Assembly: GCA_050953725.1 (NCBI GenBank)
Contig: JBMNNB010000001.1
Location: 248,001 to 312,000, forward strand
Length of the DNA: 64,000 nucleotides
DNA from: DTU053 sp012520115
GTDB taxonomy: Bacteria > Bacillota > Clostridia > Oscillospirales > Acutalibacteraceae
Direction: 5' to 3'
Shown here: one piece after another, positions 17,562-25,741 of the stretch
Position numbering within the stretch: the stretch's first letter is position 1
Layout: the number at the start of each line of letters is the position of its first letter
Program-made: the position numbers and the translations under genes
Notes under the pieces: generated by a model
Database searches by the model: none
Told to the model about the DNA's origin: nothing
What the model saw: only the letters and a program-made list of their open reading frames with translations

Positions 17562-18017
17562 TTATGTTAATTGAGTTAAATCAAAGTAATATATACATTT
17601 ATGCCTTTCCCCGTCATTTATGTACATATCATTATCCGTAGGCAGGTTGATAATCGATTCAAGCTTTCCGCCCGCATATTCACAGGTTTTTCTGGAGGCG
17701 AAGTTTTGCGGGTCACAGGTAACGTAAAGATAATTCATACCGTGCTTTCTTGCAAGCTTAAATAACAGCTTGCATGCTTTGCCGGCATAATGCCTGCCAC
17801 GATACTGTTCATAAACGGTATAACCGATATTGCCGCCGAAATAAAGCTTCTCCGTATGGCCCACCCTGAAATCGCAAAAACCTATTTCAGTCCCGTCAAG
17901 AAGGCAGATTTTGAAATAATAAGCAGGGGCAAGTCTTTTATTAGGGTTTGCTTCGGCGGTTTTTTCCAGTTTCAGAAAGATTTCATCACTTGCCAGATCG
18001 GTTGTATCGAAGAACAT
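17562..18017 (-). CDS. GNAT family N-acetyltransferase
   Basis: The 151-residue protein, starting 8 bp after AAAGGAG, has the GNAT fold. A central beta-strand (IGFCDFRVGHTEKLYFGGNI) is followed by the acetyl-CoA pyrophosphate loop in YRGRHYAGKACKLLFKLA, and then YVTCDPQNFASRKTCEYAG, a typical RimJ-like C-terminal segment. It transfers acetyl from acetyl-CoA to an amine, but the substrate cannot be deduced. It is monocistronic, ended by its own terminator. Confidence 0.85.
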   Translation of the reverse strand: MFFDTTDLASDEIFLKLEKTAEANPNKRLAPAYYFKICLLDGTEIGFCDFRVGHTEKLYFGGNIGYTVYEQYRGRHYAGKACKLLFKLARKHGMNYLYVTCDPQNFASRKTCEYAGGKLESIINLPTDNDMYINDGERHKCIYYFDLTQLT

Positions 18018-18140
18018 TTCGTAGCTCCTTTAAATAAAACATTGCAATAGTTATTGGAATGATACCACAGATTTCCAAGTGATTCAAGTGAAATGAAAAC
18101 GGATTTCCCTCTGCACTTTTATTAAATTTAAAAAGAGAGA

Positions 18141-18169
18141 TTGAAATATGGTAAAATATGTGATATGAT
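18141..18169 (+). promoter_or_regulatory. promoter of the leader-peptide/acetyltransferase transcript
   Basis: TTGAAA (18141-18146), 17-bp spacer, TATGAT (18164-18169). Transcription would start near 18176, just before the leader ribosome site. Confidence 0.75.
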
Positions 18170-18197
18170 ACGTTCACTTTTTTACGGAGGTATTATC

Positions 18198-18308
18198 GTG
18201 ACTTACTGCAGGCACACATTAACAGTGAATACAGTCTCGGTGAACCCGACCGCTGTGACCTTCTGGTACGGTGTCGGGCTTATACCTCTGTGTTCATTTA
18301 GGGGATAG
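18198..18308 (+). CDS. regulatory leader peptide (36 residues)
   Basis: A GTG start 7 bp after ACGGAGG opens a 36-codon frame ending at TAG 18306-18308. Its product begins MTYCRHTLTVNTVSVNPTAV and ends PLCSFRG. It is too short and too exactly placed, between a promoter and an intrinsic terminator that precedes an acetyltransferase gene, to be an ordinary gene. The message under it folds: GTGAATACAG 18225-18234 pairs CTGTGTTCAT 18288-18297, and CCCGAC 18245-18250 pairs GTCGGG 18273-18278. I infer a ribosome-stalling sensor of the kind that controls several antibiotic-resistance genes. Confidence 0.65.
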   Translation: MTYCRHTLTVNTVSVNPTAVTFWYGVGLIPLCSFRG

Positions 18309-18367
18309 TTTTATTTCTTTAACTGATAACGGCGGTGTAAGCGAAGTTATAAGCTTACACCGTTTTT
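18276..18367 (+). promoter_or_regulatory. attenuator: terminator with competing antiterminator
   Basis: A perfect 10-bp stem CGGTGTAAGC (18333-18342) / GCTTACACCG (18353-18362) followed by TTTTT ends transcription 28 bp before the acetyltransferase start. The segment GGGCTTATA (18276-18284), normally held in the leader-peptide hairpin, can instead pair with TATAAGCTT (18348-18356) in the terminator loop and 3' arm. These mutually exclusive folds are the signature of transcription attenuation. Confidence 0.7.
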
Positions 18368-18394
18368 GTATTTTATTAAAGAGGAGGAGCTGTC

Positions 18395-19348
18395 ATGGAA
18401 ATACATCTTGAAAAGGCGACAACGGCGGATGCAAAGGACTTAGCCTCTATTCAAATAGAGGCATTTCGGAGCTTATATGAAACATATAGTGACGGGCAAA
18501 GTACTTTCTTGAGCGAAACGGAAGACTTTGTGCGCTGGTTTGAGTGCGGGCATGATGTGTATAAAATATTCGCTGACGCCGCTCTTGCTGGCGGGTTGGC
18601 GGTTATGAAAAGCAAAACAGCCGCAAACGAATATTGCCTCGCCCGTATCTTTATATCCCCCGAACTGCAGCGGTGCGGTATTGCGAAAAGCGCAATTAAG
18701 CTATGCGAAAAGCTGTATCCGGACGCAAAGCGATGGTATCTTGATTGCCCTGAGGGTCAGGACGCAAATAAATGCTGTTTTGAAAGCTGCGGTTATGTTG
18801 ATACAGGCTCGAGGCGTGTAACAAACGATAAGCTGACGCTCGCAGCTTTGGAAAAGATAATAGGCGGCATCTATCACGTCAGGGCATATCAGCTTTCCGC
18901 CTGTCTCGAGGTGATTCATAAGAGTTTTGCAACAGTGGCACGGGATTTCGGACTGACACGTGAAAACTGCCCGAAGCATACGAGCTTTATACCTATCGAA
19001 TATCTGCAAAATCAGATGCAGTGGGGTTGGTATATGTTCAGCCTGTCCGAAGGCGGAAGGATTGTGGGTTACGCCTCGGTGTCCGATGAGAAGAACGGCG
19101 TGTATGAGCTTCACAACCTCGCCGTGCTGCCGGAATGCCGCCACAAGGGCTACGGCAGATTACTGATTGACCACGCAAAAGAAAAGGTAAAAGAGCTCGG
19201 CGGACAGAAAATCACATTAGGCATAATCGAAGAAAACACAGTGCTGAAGAAATGGTATACGGAAAACGGCTTTGTCCATTACGGAACAAGGAAATTCGAT
19301 CACCTGCCGTTCACGGTAGGCTATATGGAATGGAGATGCGAACAATGA
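18395..19348 (+). CDS. tandem GNAT N-acetyltransferase under attenuator control
   Basis: The 317-residue protein starts behind AAGAGGAGGAG. It contains two GNAT modules. The N-terminal one (about 1-150) has ARIFISPELQRCGIAKSAIK as acetyl-CoA loop. The C-terminal one (about 160-317) has VLPECRHKGYGRLLIDHAKE and a closing WYTENGFVHYG. Duplicated GNATs include aminoglycoside- and mycothiol-type acetyltransferases, but no specific substrate is visible. The leader peptide and terminator directly upstream suggest induction by something that stalls ribosomes, so a role in antibiotic modification is plausible but inferred. The stop overlaps the start of a decayed methyltransferase gene. Confidence 0.85.
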   Translation: MEIHLEKATTADAKDLASIQIEAFRSLYETYSDGQSTFLSETEDFVRWFECGHDVYKIFADAALAGGLAVMKSKTAANEYCLARIFISPELQRCGIAKSAIKLCEKLYPDAKRWYLDCPEGQDANKCCFESCGYVDTGSRRVTNDKLTLAALEKIIGGIYHVRAYQLSACLEVIHKSFATVARDFGLTRENCPKHTSFIPIEYLQNQMQWGWYMFSLSEGGRIVGYASVSDEKNGVYELHNLAVLPECRHKGYGRLLIDHAKEKVKELGGQKITLGIIEENTVLKKWYTENGFVHYGTRKFDHLPFTVGYMEWRCEQ

Positions 19349-19807
19349 GCAGTAATCAGGGCATGATTTTCAGCAGATACGGCGCCGACGCCTCTCCCGA
19401 AGATGAACGTGAGCTTGCCTTCAAAGGACCGCAAGGGTCTGCAAAAGCGGGGGAGTGGCAGCGTTTGCTTATAAAGTCTCAATAGTAATCTATGCAGGGG
19501 CCTGCGTTCCGAACAACAATTATCCGAGGAAACGACAAATGATAATGTGTTTAACAAGGGTACGGGCGCTCAGCGTCCGGGCTTGTACTTTCTGACGATG
19601 CCCGAAGAAATGGAAGAAGCGGCATCAAGACACGGACTTCGTAAAGTAAAAAACCTCGGCACTAATTTCATGTTCTTGTTTCAAAGGGTAAACGCTATGA
19701 CAGATGAAGAGTTTGAGGTTAGGCGCCCGCTTTATGATTTTCTGACAAGCTATGAGTCCTGTACGGGCATGACAGGCCACGCACTTTTGATTTGCAAAAA
19801 GGATTAA
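19345..19807 (+). pseudogene. decayed class I SAM methyltransferase
   Basis: Three frames carry pieces. A 46-codon start piece (19345-19485) overlaps the GNAT stop by ATGA. A second frame at about 19437-19530 encodes CKSGGVAAFAYKVSIVIYAG, resembling the post-motif strand of SAM methyltransferases. A third frame (19547-19807) encodes a typical C-terminus with YFLTMPEEMEEAASRHGL, NAMTDEEFEVRRPLYDF and HALLICKK. The SAM-binding motif I is absent, so a deletion plus a frameshift has destroyed the gene. It was probably co-transcribed with the acetyltransferase. Confidence 0.7.
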
Positions 19808-19819
19808 ACAAAAGAAAAG

Positions 19820-19851
19820 GACCGGTGATAAACTCACCGGTCTTTATTTTT
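19820..19851 (+). terminator. intrinsic terminator
   Basis: GACCGGTGA / TCACCGGTC, 5-base loop, then TTTATTTTT. It closes the acetyltransferase-methyltransferase unit. Confidence 0.9.
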
Positions 19852-19868
19852 ACACTCAGAATGAATTG

Positions 19869-21218
19869 CTAAATTAACGCAGAGCCTCCGGCCTTCAGGG
19901 TCTCACATACCTTTAACCTGTCAATCTTCTGCACAGGCATATTACTGTCTATTGCAGTATAGGCCGCCACTCCCGCTGCCTCGCCCAACTGGTTCAGGTT
20001 CACCATGACCCGCAGTGCGCCGAATGCGCCCTCGTCTGCGTTGAGCATCCGTCCTACCATAATAAAGTTTTCATATTTTTCCTGTATTAAAACCTCAAGG
20101 GGCAGCTGATAGTATTTTGCCGGCTCTCCCGTAATGCCCGCTTCAGTCCTCCAGTTTCCTGATTCCTGCCTTGTGTTTTTGCCGTAATAGGTTGTGACGG
20201 TGCCATCCAGATACTTAAAGGTAATGCCCATGTTATCACTATGGTGAATGTCTATACGGTATGTGCCGTTTAAAACGGCCGTCGGATAGCGCTTGCCCGA
20301 TAGCAGGTCCTTTTCTTCAGCCCTATACAGAGTTTTATAATGAACCGTTTCCCTGATACCTATATGAGAGCATGCGGCAACCAGCGCATAGCGCTCATCG
20401 CTGTACCCGTATTTTTTAAGCAGATTTATAAAGGCACGCATCTGCCTTCTGCCTTCCGTTTCCGCAAAGGTAAGGTCATCTGCCCTGTTGCACATAACAT
20501 TAAAGACATGATTGTCCGCACTCATCCTGATATCGTCACTGCAAACGGCATTGCAGCCCCAGCCCCAGTCATCCTCAAGTCCTTCCTCATGCCCGTGTTC
20601 CCTTATAACCTGACTGAGTAAGTTTGAGTCTACTCTGCCTTTCATCAGAAAACATGCGCTTGGCGGCTGAACAGTTTTGTTTCGGTACGACTCGATTTCC
20701 AAGTCCCTGCACAGGTCTCCGTCACCCGTGGCGTCAATGAAGAAATCGGCCTTGATTGCGCTTCTGCCGTCCTTATTCTCTATGACTGCGGCTTTTATTC
20801 TGTTGCCGTCAAGCAGGAGAGTCGAGTAATAGGTATGCAGATAGAGCTTGATTTTGTTTTCTTTAATATAACGGTCAAGCTCAATTTTAAGCTCCTGCGA
20901 ATTAAACTGATATGCGGAATTGACTGAATCGGTGCATTTAAGCGCCCCTGCCTGCTGCAGGCGTTCTATGGTCTCAAAGGTCAGACCCGCAATAATCTGG
21001 TTCTGTCCGTCAGTATCATAAAGGCTGTGCCAGACATTAACAAGGCCGCTTGTCGCCGTTCCGCCGAGGCAATTCTGCTTTTCAATCAATACAACCTTTG
21101 CCCCGAGCCTTGCCGCCCTTACCGCCGCAAAAACACCGGTGCAGCTGCCGCCGACCACACAGATATCCGCTTGTTCAGAGACCTTAATCTTTTTCTGAGG
21201 CTCCACAATATATTCCAT
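19869..21218 (-). CDS. FAD-dependent oxidoreductase (FAD_oxidored family)
   Basis: The start MEYIVEPQKK at 21218 is 8 bp from GGGGAGG; the ATG at 21224 is only 2 bp away. The ~449-residue flavoprotein has the Rossmann FAD motif VVGGSCTGVFAAVRAARLGA near 22-41, with IEKQNCLGGTATSGLV close behind, and ATGDGDLC near 165. It ends with GRMLNADEGAFGALRVMVNL. This family (near HdrA/succinate dehydrogenase-like flavoproteins) oxidises or reduces small metabolites with FAD. The first loop is GGSCTG instead of GxGxxG, as is common in the family. Monocistronic; substrate unknown. Confidence 0.85.
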   Translation of the reverse strand: MEYIVEPQKKIKVSEQADICVVGGSCTGVFAAVRAARLGAKVVLIEKQNCLGGTATSGLVNVWHSLYDTDGQNQIIAGLTFETIERLQQAGALKCTDSVNSAYQFNSQELKIELDRYIKENKIKLYLHTYYSTLLLDGNRIKAAVIENKDGRSAIKADFFIDATGDGDLCRDLEIESYRNKTVQPPSACFLMKGRVDSNLLSQVIREHGHEEGLEDDWGWGCNAVCSDDIRMSADNHVFNVMCNRADDLTFAETEGRRQMRAFINLLKKYGYSDERYALVAACSHIGIRETVHYKTLYRAEEKDLLSGKRYPTAVLNGTYRIDIHHSDNMGITFKYLDGTVTTYYGKNTRQESGNWRTEAGITGEPAKYYQLPLEVLIQEKYENFIMVGRMLNADEGAFGALRVMVNLNQLGEAAGVAAYTAIDSNMPVQKIDRLKVCETLKAGGSALI

Positions 21219-21281
21219 CGCCATTACCTCCCCAGAAGATGATTTTACAGTATATCAATTGAAAAAGCTACCGCTAAAAAG

Positions 21282-21317
21282 AAAAAGCCGAGAATCGACC
21301 TGATTCCCGGCTTTTTT
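21282..21317 (-). terminator. intrinsic terminator after the DUF5131 gene
   Basis: Arms AAAAAGCCGAGAATC and GATTCCCGGCTTTTTT pair with one mismatch; the minus-strand tail is T-rich. Confidence 0.85.
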
Positions 21318-21355
21318 CTGAAAGGAGAACGGATTTTGAGCAGATGAAATTAATA

Positions 21356-22078
21356 TCAGAACAGCTTCTTCCCGTCAAGTTTATCGATACCGAGTTCCTT
21401 TGCCATGGAGGCTTGTTTATACGGATTAACCTTCTGAATGACCCCATCCATTTTGAATAACGAGCCGGTATTCTTAAACCAGAATGTCGCACCTGCTTTA
21501 AGGCACTGTTCTCTGATTTTCAGCACCCACTCATAATCGCACAGTCTCGCATCCCTGCCCGTTTCGCCGCCGACGGTTACATGCTCCACTGCCTGAAGGT
21601 AAGCCGATAAATCAATTTCCTCAAGCAACGGTGCGCAGGCTATAAAGCGGCGCTTAATAGGAAAGGAAAGAAACAGCGGCAAGCGATAGTCGGCTGCTTC
21701 CTGATTTTCGACCGTACACCCGATATTCACATTTTCATAGCCTTCGCCCCAATCTTCGGGGAGAGACACCTCGAATCTGTCAATCCTCTTTGTCAGGATA
21801 AGGAAGTCAAGGTCCTGTCTTTCTTTTATCATGGCCCAGGCGTCCTTTCGCCAATCGTCTGCCTCGGGCAAAAAGAAGTCGGTTGCAAAACAGGTGGCGA
21901 GTATCCCGCCGCCTTTGACGATATACTCGCCTTTAGCATTTTTCCTGACAGGCAGATAGAATTTGTCTGTCTTTGTTATTTCGTTCTGCCCGAAGCGCTT
22001 GGCTAAAGGGCCGTAAAAATAGCAATTCTTACAGCCCTCACTGTACGGCTTACACCCGGTCCACGGTTCCCAGTTCAT
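21356..22078 (-). CDS. DUF5131 family protein (phage Gp37/Gp68-like, radical-SAM-like cluster)
   Basis: The 240-residue protein begins NWEPWTGCKPYSEGCKNCYF, with Cys at 9, 16 and 19 (CX6CX2C) as in the DUF5131 family. Later blocks LDFLILTKRIDRF, NVNIGCTVENQEAADYRL, RRFIACAPLLEEIDL and HVTVGGETGRDAR are family signatures. The Cys spacing suggests an iron-sulfur site related to radical SAM enzymes. Members are frequent in phages and mobile elements; no phage genes flank it here. A ribosome site AGAGGA precedes the ATG. Biochemical function is not established to my knowledge. Confidence 0.85.
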   Translation of the reverse strand: MNWEPWTGCKPYSEGCKNCYFYGPLAKRFGQNEITKTDKFYLPVRKNAKGEYIVKGGGILATCFATDFFLPEADDWRKDAWAMIKERQDLDFLILTKRIDRFEVSLPEDWGEGYENVNIGCTVENQEAADYRLPLFLSFPIKRRFIACAPLLEEIDLSAYLQAVEHVTVGGETGRDARLCDYEWVLKIREQCLKAGATFWFKNTGSLFKMDGVIQKVNPYKQASMAKELGIDKLDGKKLF

Positions 22079-22101
22079 ATTTTTCCTCTCTTATTTCTTC
22101 C

Positions 22102-24345
22102 TCATCCGAAGATACGGCTGAAAAATTCCTGAATTTTTTCAAACAGATTTCTGAAGAACTCCATTATTCTGCCCCAGAATGAAGTGTTCGGTGTGAAATC
22201 CTCGCCGAAGTTCCATTCAGAAAGCTTTTCATTTATGGAGATGCGGTTGTAAAGCTGCAGATGTGTCCCGTCGTTTTCATAGGAATAACCGTTATATCTC
22301 AGAATGTTCACTGCAGTCATTGAGCCGCCCTGACTTCTCAGCATGGGCGCATTGTCGCCTATGTTGTCAGCACCGATGTTCACAAGCAGAACATTCTCGC
22401 TGTCGTTCATATTCACAAATGTTTTTGTGCCATAGGCGAAAGCATTTAAGACCGTTAAATTGCCGGCGTTTTCAAACTGCAAAGTTACATTGCGCTGCCT
22501 TGTTATGGGATTGAATACATGTGTGAACAGCTTATCCTCCGTTATCCAGCCGTTAAGTGCATCGATACCCATAGACGCAAAGCCGTTGCGGGACAGGCTG
22601 TTTGCGTTTTGCAGGCAGCCTTCAATATGTCCGCCGTTTGAGTTTGTTACGTTAATGAAGTTATCAAAGCTAAGTCCCACAGCTTTTTTAATGAAGAAGT
22701 CATTGCTGTTTTCCATCAATATTGCGCCGGATGATGTAATCACGCAGATATTCTTTGCATAGACCGCCCTTGCAGCTCCTCTGACGGCGTAGCTCGTTTT
22801 TCTTACTATGCCCGCATCCCCTGATATTGCCGGGTTATTGAGGGCAAACACAATTCTTACTCCGTTTATGCCTGCCCCTTCGCCCGAAAGGGTTATCAAG
22901 GCAGGGACAGCCTTGGAATCAGCAATGTCATAGCCGTAATAAGAGAGGAAAAGCGTGCCCTTGCTGTTGCCGACCTGGTCACGGGTCGGAACACCGGAAG
23001 AGCCTCTGAGCTCCACGCCTGCGGGAACGGATACAGGTGCGTCAAGGCGGTAACAGCCTGCCGGAACATACACAACGCCCCCTGTCAGACCTGCCGTATC
23101 AAGCAAAGACTGCAAGGCAGCACTTATATCCGTGTGCCCTGTTTTGTCCCCGTCAAATACATATAAAATAGGCTCGGGCTTTGGTTCACTGACAGAATAG
23201 TCAAGTGAGAACTCATCCATAACTGCTGCGCTTTTATAAAGATGAGAGCCGCTTGTATTGCCCACAAGACTTACCTCAGTCATTTTAACGGCGCCCTGAG
23301 TCTGGTTGCGAATCGCATATTCGCTGCCCTCAATTTCAGCTTTAGCTATGACCATTCCCCAGCGTTCGTCAAGGGAGTTTTTCGTGATATCAATGCCATA
23401 GACGCAGTCTGAGATGTAAAGATAATAAAATGCTCCTGCAAAGCTCGCTCTCTTGCCTTTTTCAAATCTAATGCCGAATTTATAATCTGACACATTTATA
23501 TTTGCAAACTGCATCCATTCAAGGTCGCCGAGAAGCAGGCCCGTTCCGTTTTGTCTGGTGTAGCTGTCTATGTCCTCAAGGGACGGCGCATTATACAGCT
23601 CGCCGGCACTTGCCCAATAGTGATTGCTGAATGTAATGTTTTTTGCAGTACCCACATCCGCCTGATTAAAGAGCGCCATACCGGTGTTCAGAACAGTGCC
23701 CTTTATATTCTCAAGAGTAATCATTTCATGTGCGTTGTTTTCGTCGACACAAGCCCCGATTCCCTTATAAGAGTTTATCAGGGTGCAGTTCATAATGCTT
23801 TGCAGCATGTAACTGTCTCCCTGACCCGTTACATAGAAGGTGTAGGGATAAGGCTTTAAGTCATTTATGTCCTGATGGGGATAGAAAACAGTTAAGCCCA
23901 CTGCTCCGGCGCTGCCCCCGACCGTAAACAAAGCCGGCTGGTTAAGCTCAGAGGAGGGGACATCCGCAATAATCACTGTTCCGTAGTCACTGCCCGCATC
24001 CGGGTCCTGCCAGTCACCCCGCAGCGTGACGAAGGGGCGAATATACACGGGTCCCGTGACTCTGTACCTTCCAGCAGGCAGAAAAACCGTTCCGCCGCCT
24101 GCTGCCGCACAGTCGTCAATGGCGTTTTGTATGGACTCAGTGCTGTCGGCAGTGCCCGTGCTGTCAATGCCGTACAATCCGTCACTTAAAACAATGTCCG
24201 CTATAACAACATCGTCAGTCGGATACAAAGTATCGACGATTACGGGTTCATTCACAACACCGAGAACACCCTCACTCGCAGCGCAAATCGAAAACACTCC
24301 GAGAAGTAATATAAGCACAAGTAAAACAGCTGCCGTTTTTTTCAC
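22102..24345 (-). CDS. exported pectate-lyase-superfamily beta-helix protein
   Basis: The start is GTG 24345 behind GGGGGGAT, giving VKKTAAVLLVLILLLGVFSI as signal peptide; a longer frame upstream runs through the promoter and is rejected. The ~747-residue mature protein has two right-handed beta-helix regions, each opened by a pectate_lyase_3-type motif: SIQNAIDDCAAAGGGTVFLP near 60 and LQSLLDTAGLTGGVVYVPAG near 400. These resemble GH28/polysaccharide lyase and phage tailspike folds. The C-terminus is an amphipathic aromatic helix (GRIMEFFRNLFEKIQEFFSR). No cell-wall anchor is seen. It probably acts on or binds polysaccharide outside the cell; catalytic residues are not identifiable. Confidence 0.85.
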   Translation of the reverse strand: MKKTAAVLLVLILLLGVFSICAASEGVLGVVNEPVIVDTLYPTDDVVIADIVLSDGLYGIDSTGTADSTESIQNAIDDCAAAGGGTVFLPAGRYRVTGPVYIRPFVTLRGDWQDPDAGSDYGTVIIADVPSSELNQPALFTVGGSAGAVGLTVFYPHQDINDLKPYPYTFYVTGQGDSYMLQSIMNCTLINSYKGIGACVDENNAHEMITLENIKGTVLNTGMALFNQADVGTAKNITFSNHYWASAGELYNAPSLEDIDSYTRQNGTGLLLGDLEWMQFANINVSDYKFGIRFEKGKRASFAGAFYYLYISDCVYGIDITKNSLDERWGMVIAKAEIEGSEYAIRNQTQGAVKMTEVSLVGNTSGSHLYKSAAVMDEFSLDYSVSEPKPEPILYVFDGDKTGHTDISAALQSLLDTAGLTGGVVYVPAGCYRLDAPVSVPAGVELRGSSGVPTRDQVGNSKGTLFLSYYGYDIADSKAVPALITLSGEGAGINGVRIVFALNNPAISGDAGIVRKTSYAVRGAARAVYAKNICVITSSGAILMENSNDFFIKKAVGLSFDNFINVTNSNGGHIEGCLQNANSLSRNGFASMGIDALNGWITEDKLFTHVFNPITRQRNVTLQFENAGNLTVLNAFAYGTKTFVNMNDSENVLLVNIGADNIGDNAPMLRSQGGSMTAVNILRYNGYSYENDGTHLQLYNRISINEKLSEWNFGEDFTPNTSFWGRIMEFFRNLFEKIQEFFSRIFG

Positions 24346-24384
24346 AACAAATCCCCCCAAAACAGAAATCAGACTATTATATAC

Positions 24385-24413
24385 ATTGTAAATTTCATTC
24401 CAATTTATGTCAA
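24385..24413 (-). promoter_or_regulatory. promoter of the beta-helix protein gene, inside repeat copy 1
   Basis: Minus strand TTGACA (24408-24413), exact 17-bp spacer, TACAAT (24385-24390), about 40 bp before the GTG start. It lies almost wholly within a sequence repeated at 25898-25940. Confidence 0.75.
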
Positions 24414-24428
24414 CATTTTTGTGCAAAT
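24387..24428. repeat. repeat copy 1 (42 bp, promoter-containing)
   Basis: TGTAAATTTCATTCCAATTT and the following TATGTCAACATTTTTG match copy 2 at 25898-25940 with two substitutions and one single-base gap. Weaker similarity continues about 20 bp to the right (CAGAAAATCCG against CAGAAATCCG). Confidence 0.8.
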
Positions 24429-24576
24429 TAACGGTGCAGGCAGAAAATCCGTTAAAAAGTAATAACCGATATAATTCCCTTGCCTTGTCTGTTTTGCTGA
24501 ACGAATCAAGAATCCCGAAAAAAACTGCGGCAGGCCGCAAATGCCCGCCGCAGGTGTACTTATGCCTATTTAATTG

Positions 24577-25248
24577 TCACGACTGCTTTACAAAAAGCAG
24601 TTTTCCGTCATTAATGCCCCAGACCTCATCTGCGATGGATGTAACCTTTTTTGAATGGGTGACGATGATAACGCATTTGCCTTCGTCGTGAGCTAAGGAG
24701 GTGAGGATATTCAAAACGGCAGCTTCTGTATCCGCATCAAGGTTTCCTGTCGGTTCGTCCGCAATTACAATGTCGGGGTTATGCGCCAGAGCACGGGCTA
24801 TTCCCACACGCTGCTGCTCGCCGCCGGACAGCTTAAGTATCTTTCTGCCTGCCGTTTCCCTGTCAACGCCGACCTTTTCAAGCAAGGCATAGGCGTACTC
24901 CTTTTTGTTTTTCTCCTTATTGCCGCTGATGTTCATTGAGAGCATGATGTTTTCGATTGCCGTCGCATTGGTAAGCAGATTAAAGCTCTGGAATATAACG
25001 CCTATGTTCCTTGCCCTGTAATTGTCACGGTCAAGCTCTTTAAGGTTTTGTCCCATATAAAGAATCTCTCCGCCGCTGCAGACATCAAGGCCCGATATAA
25101 GGGACAGCAAGGTGGATTTTCCGGCTCCGGATTTGCCTACGATGGTGTATATTTTCCCGCCTGAAAACTCGACGGATATGTCTTTTAAGACCGATTTTCT
25201 GGTTCCTTCATACTGATATGTCACATTCTTTAAAGTCAGCACATTCAT
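24577..25248 (-). CDS. ABC transporter ATPase, LolD/MacB/BceA type
   Basis: ATG 25248 (MNVLTLKNVTYQYEG) is 8 bp after TTAGGAGG and is chosen over GTG 25257. The ~223-residue ATPase has Walker A GKSGAGKST, signature LSGGEQQRVGIARAL, Walker B IVIADEPTGNLD and H-loop IIVTHSKKV. The ADEPTGNLD form marks the LolD/MacB/BceA group, which works with FtsX-like permeases in export or peptide-antibiotic detoxification. Its permease partner immediately upstream is broken (only a C-terminal piece remains), so the transporter is probably non-functional unless a partner exists elsewhere. Confidence 0.9.
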   Translation of the reverse strand: MNVLTLKNVTYQYEGTRKSVLKDISVEFSGGKIYTIVGKSGAGKSTLLSLISGLDVCSGGEILYMGQNLKELDRDNYRARNIGVIFQSFNLLTNATAIENIMLSMNISGNKEKNKKEYAYALLEKVGVDRETAGRKILKLSGGEQQRVGIARALAHNPDIVIADEPTGNLDADTEAAVLNILTSLAHDEGKCVIIVTHSKKVTSIADEVWGINDGKLLFVKQS

Positions 25249-25260
25249 CAGCTCCACCTC

Positions 25261-25568
25261 CTAATTTCGTTCCATCAGTATCTTGATGGGTTCATATTTC
25301 GTGACTTTGGTAATTGCGGCTATGGAAGCAATGGATGCAAGCAGGAGAGCCAGAAGGGCAATCTCTATAATCGTGTCGGTACCCGCCGATACGTCGACTT
25401 CTTCAAGGGGTACAAGTTCCTTTGCTTGCGGGCCGCCAACCAGCTTTGCACCTTGTAAACTCGGACCATTCTGCTCTACGGCTTTTGCGCTTTCTATCTG
25501 TTCAGAGAGCAGCATATCGCTGACAGGCTGCGCTAATGCCGAGCCGACTGAAAAGCCTACAATATCAT
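25261..25568 (-). pseudogene. C-terminal fragment of an FtsX/MacB-like ABC permease
   Basis: The frame reads GFSVGSALAQPVSDMLLSEQ onward and ends with the classic FtsX-type last membrane helix (IALLALLLASIASIAAITKV, then TKYEPIKILMERN). That is only the last ~100 residues of a permease normally over 400. Its 5' end is joined out of frame to a response-regulator fragment near 25560, so several kilobases have been deleted. It lies 12 bp before the intact ATPase gene. Confidence 0.8.
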
Positions 25569-25688
25569 CGCCTTTTCTTCGCCGTCGGTTGCGGTATTTG
25601 ATATGTCGACGGAAAAACCGCACTTTTCCAGACCTTCTCTCATCACCAGAGCAAGAGCCGTATTATCCTCAATTATTAATAAACGCAT
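25557..25688 (-). pseudogene. N-terminal fragment of an OmpR-type response regulator
   Basis: ATG 25688 behind TGAGGTGAG encodes MRLLIIEDNTALALVMREGL, followed by EKCGFSVDISNTATDGEEKA, the first 40 residues of a receiver domain with the acidic pair ED. A stop at 25557-25559 follows where the sequence switches to the permease fragment. The phospho-acceptor Asp and DNA-binding domain are gone. It probably once belonged to a regulator-kinase-ATPase-permease resistance module. Confidence 0.8.
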
Positions 25689-25741
25689 AATCTCACCTCA
25701 ACTTATATAATTATAGGCTTTCGAATGTTAAATTAACGTTA

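Noticed and set aside
24346..24540. N-terminal extension of the pectate-lyase-like protein
   Set aside because: The extension translates the promoter and repeat copy 1; a signal peptide starts exactly at GTG 24345 behind a good ribosome site.
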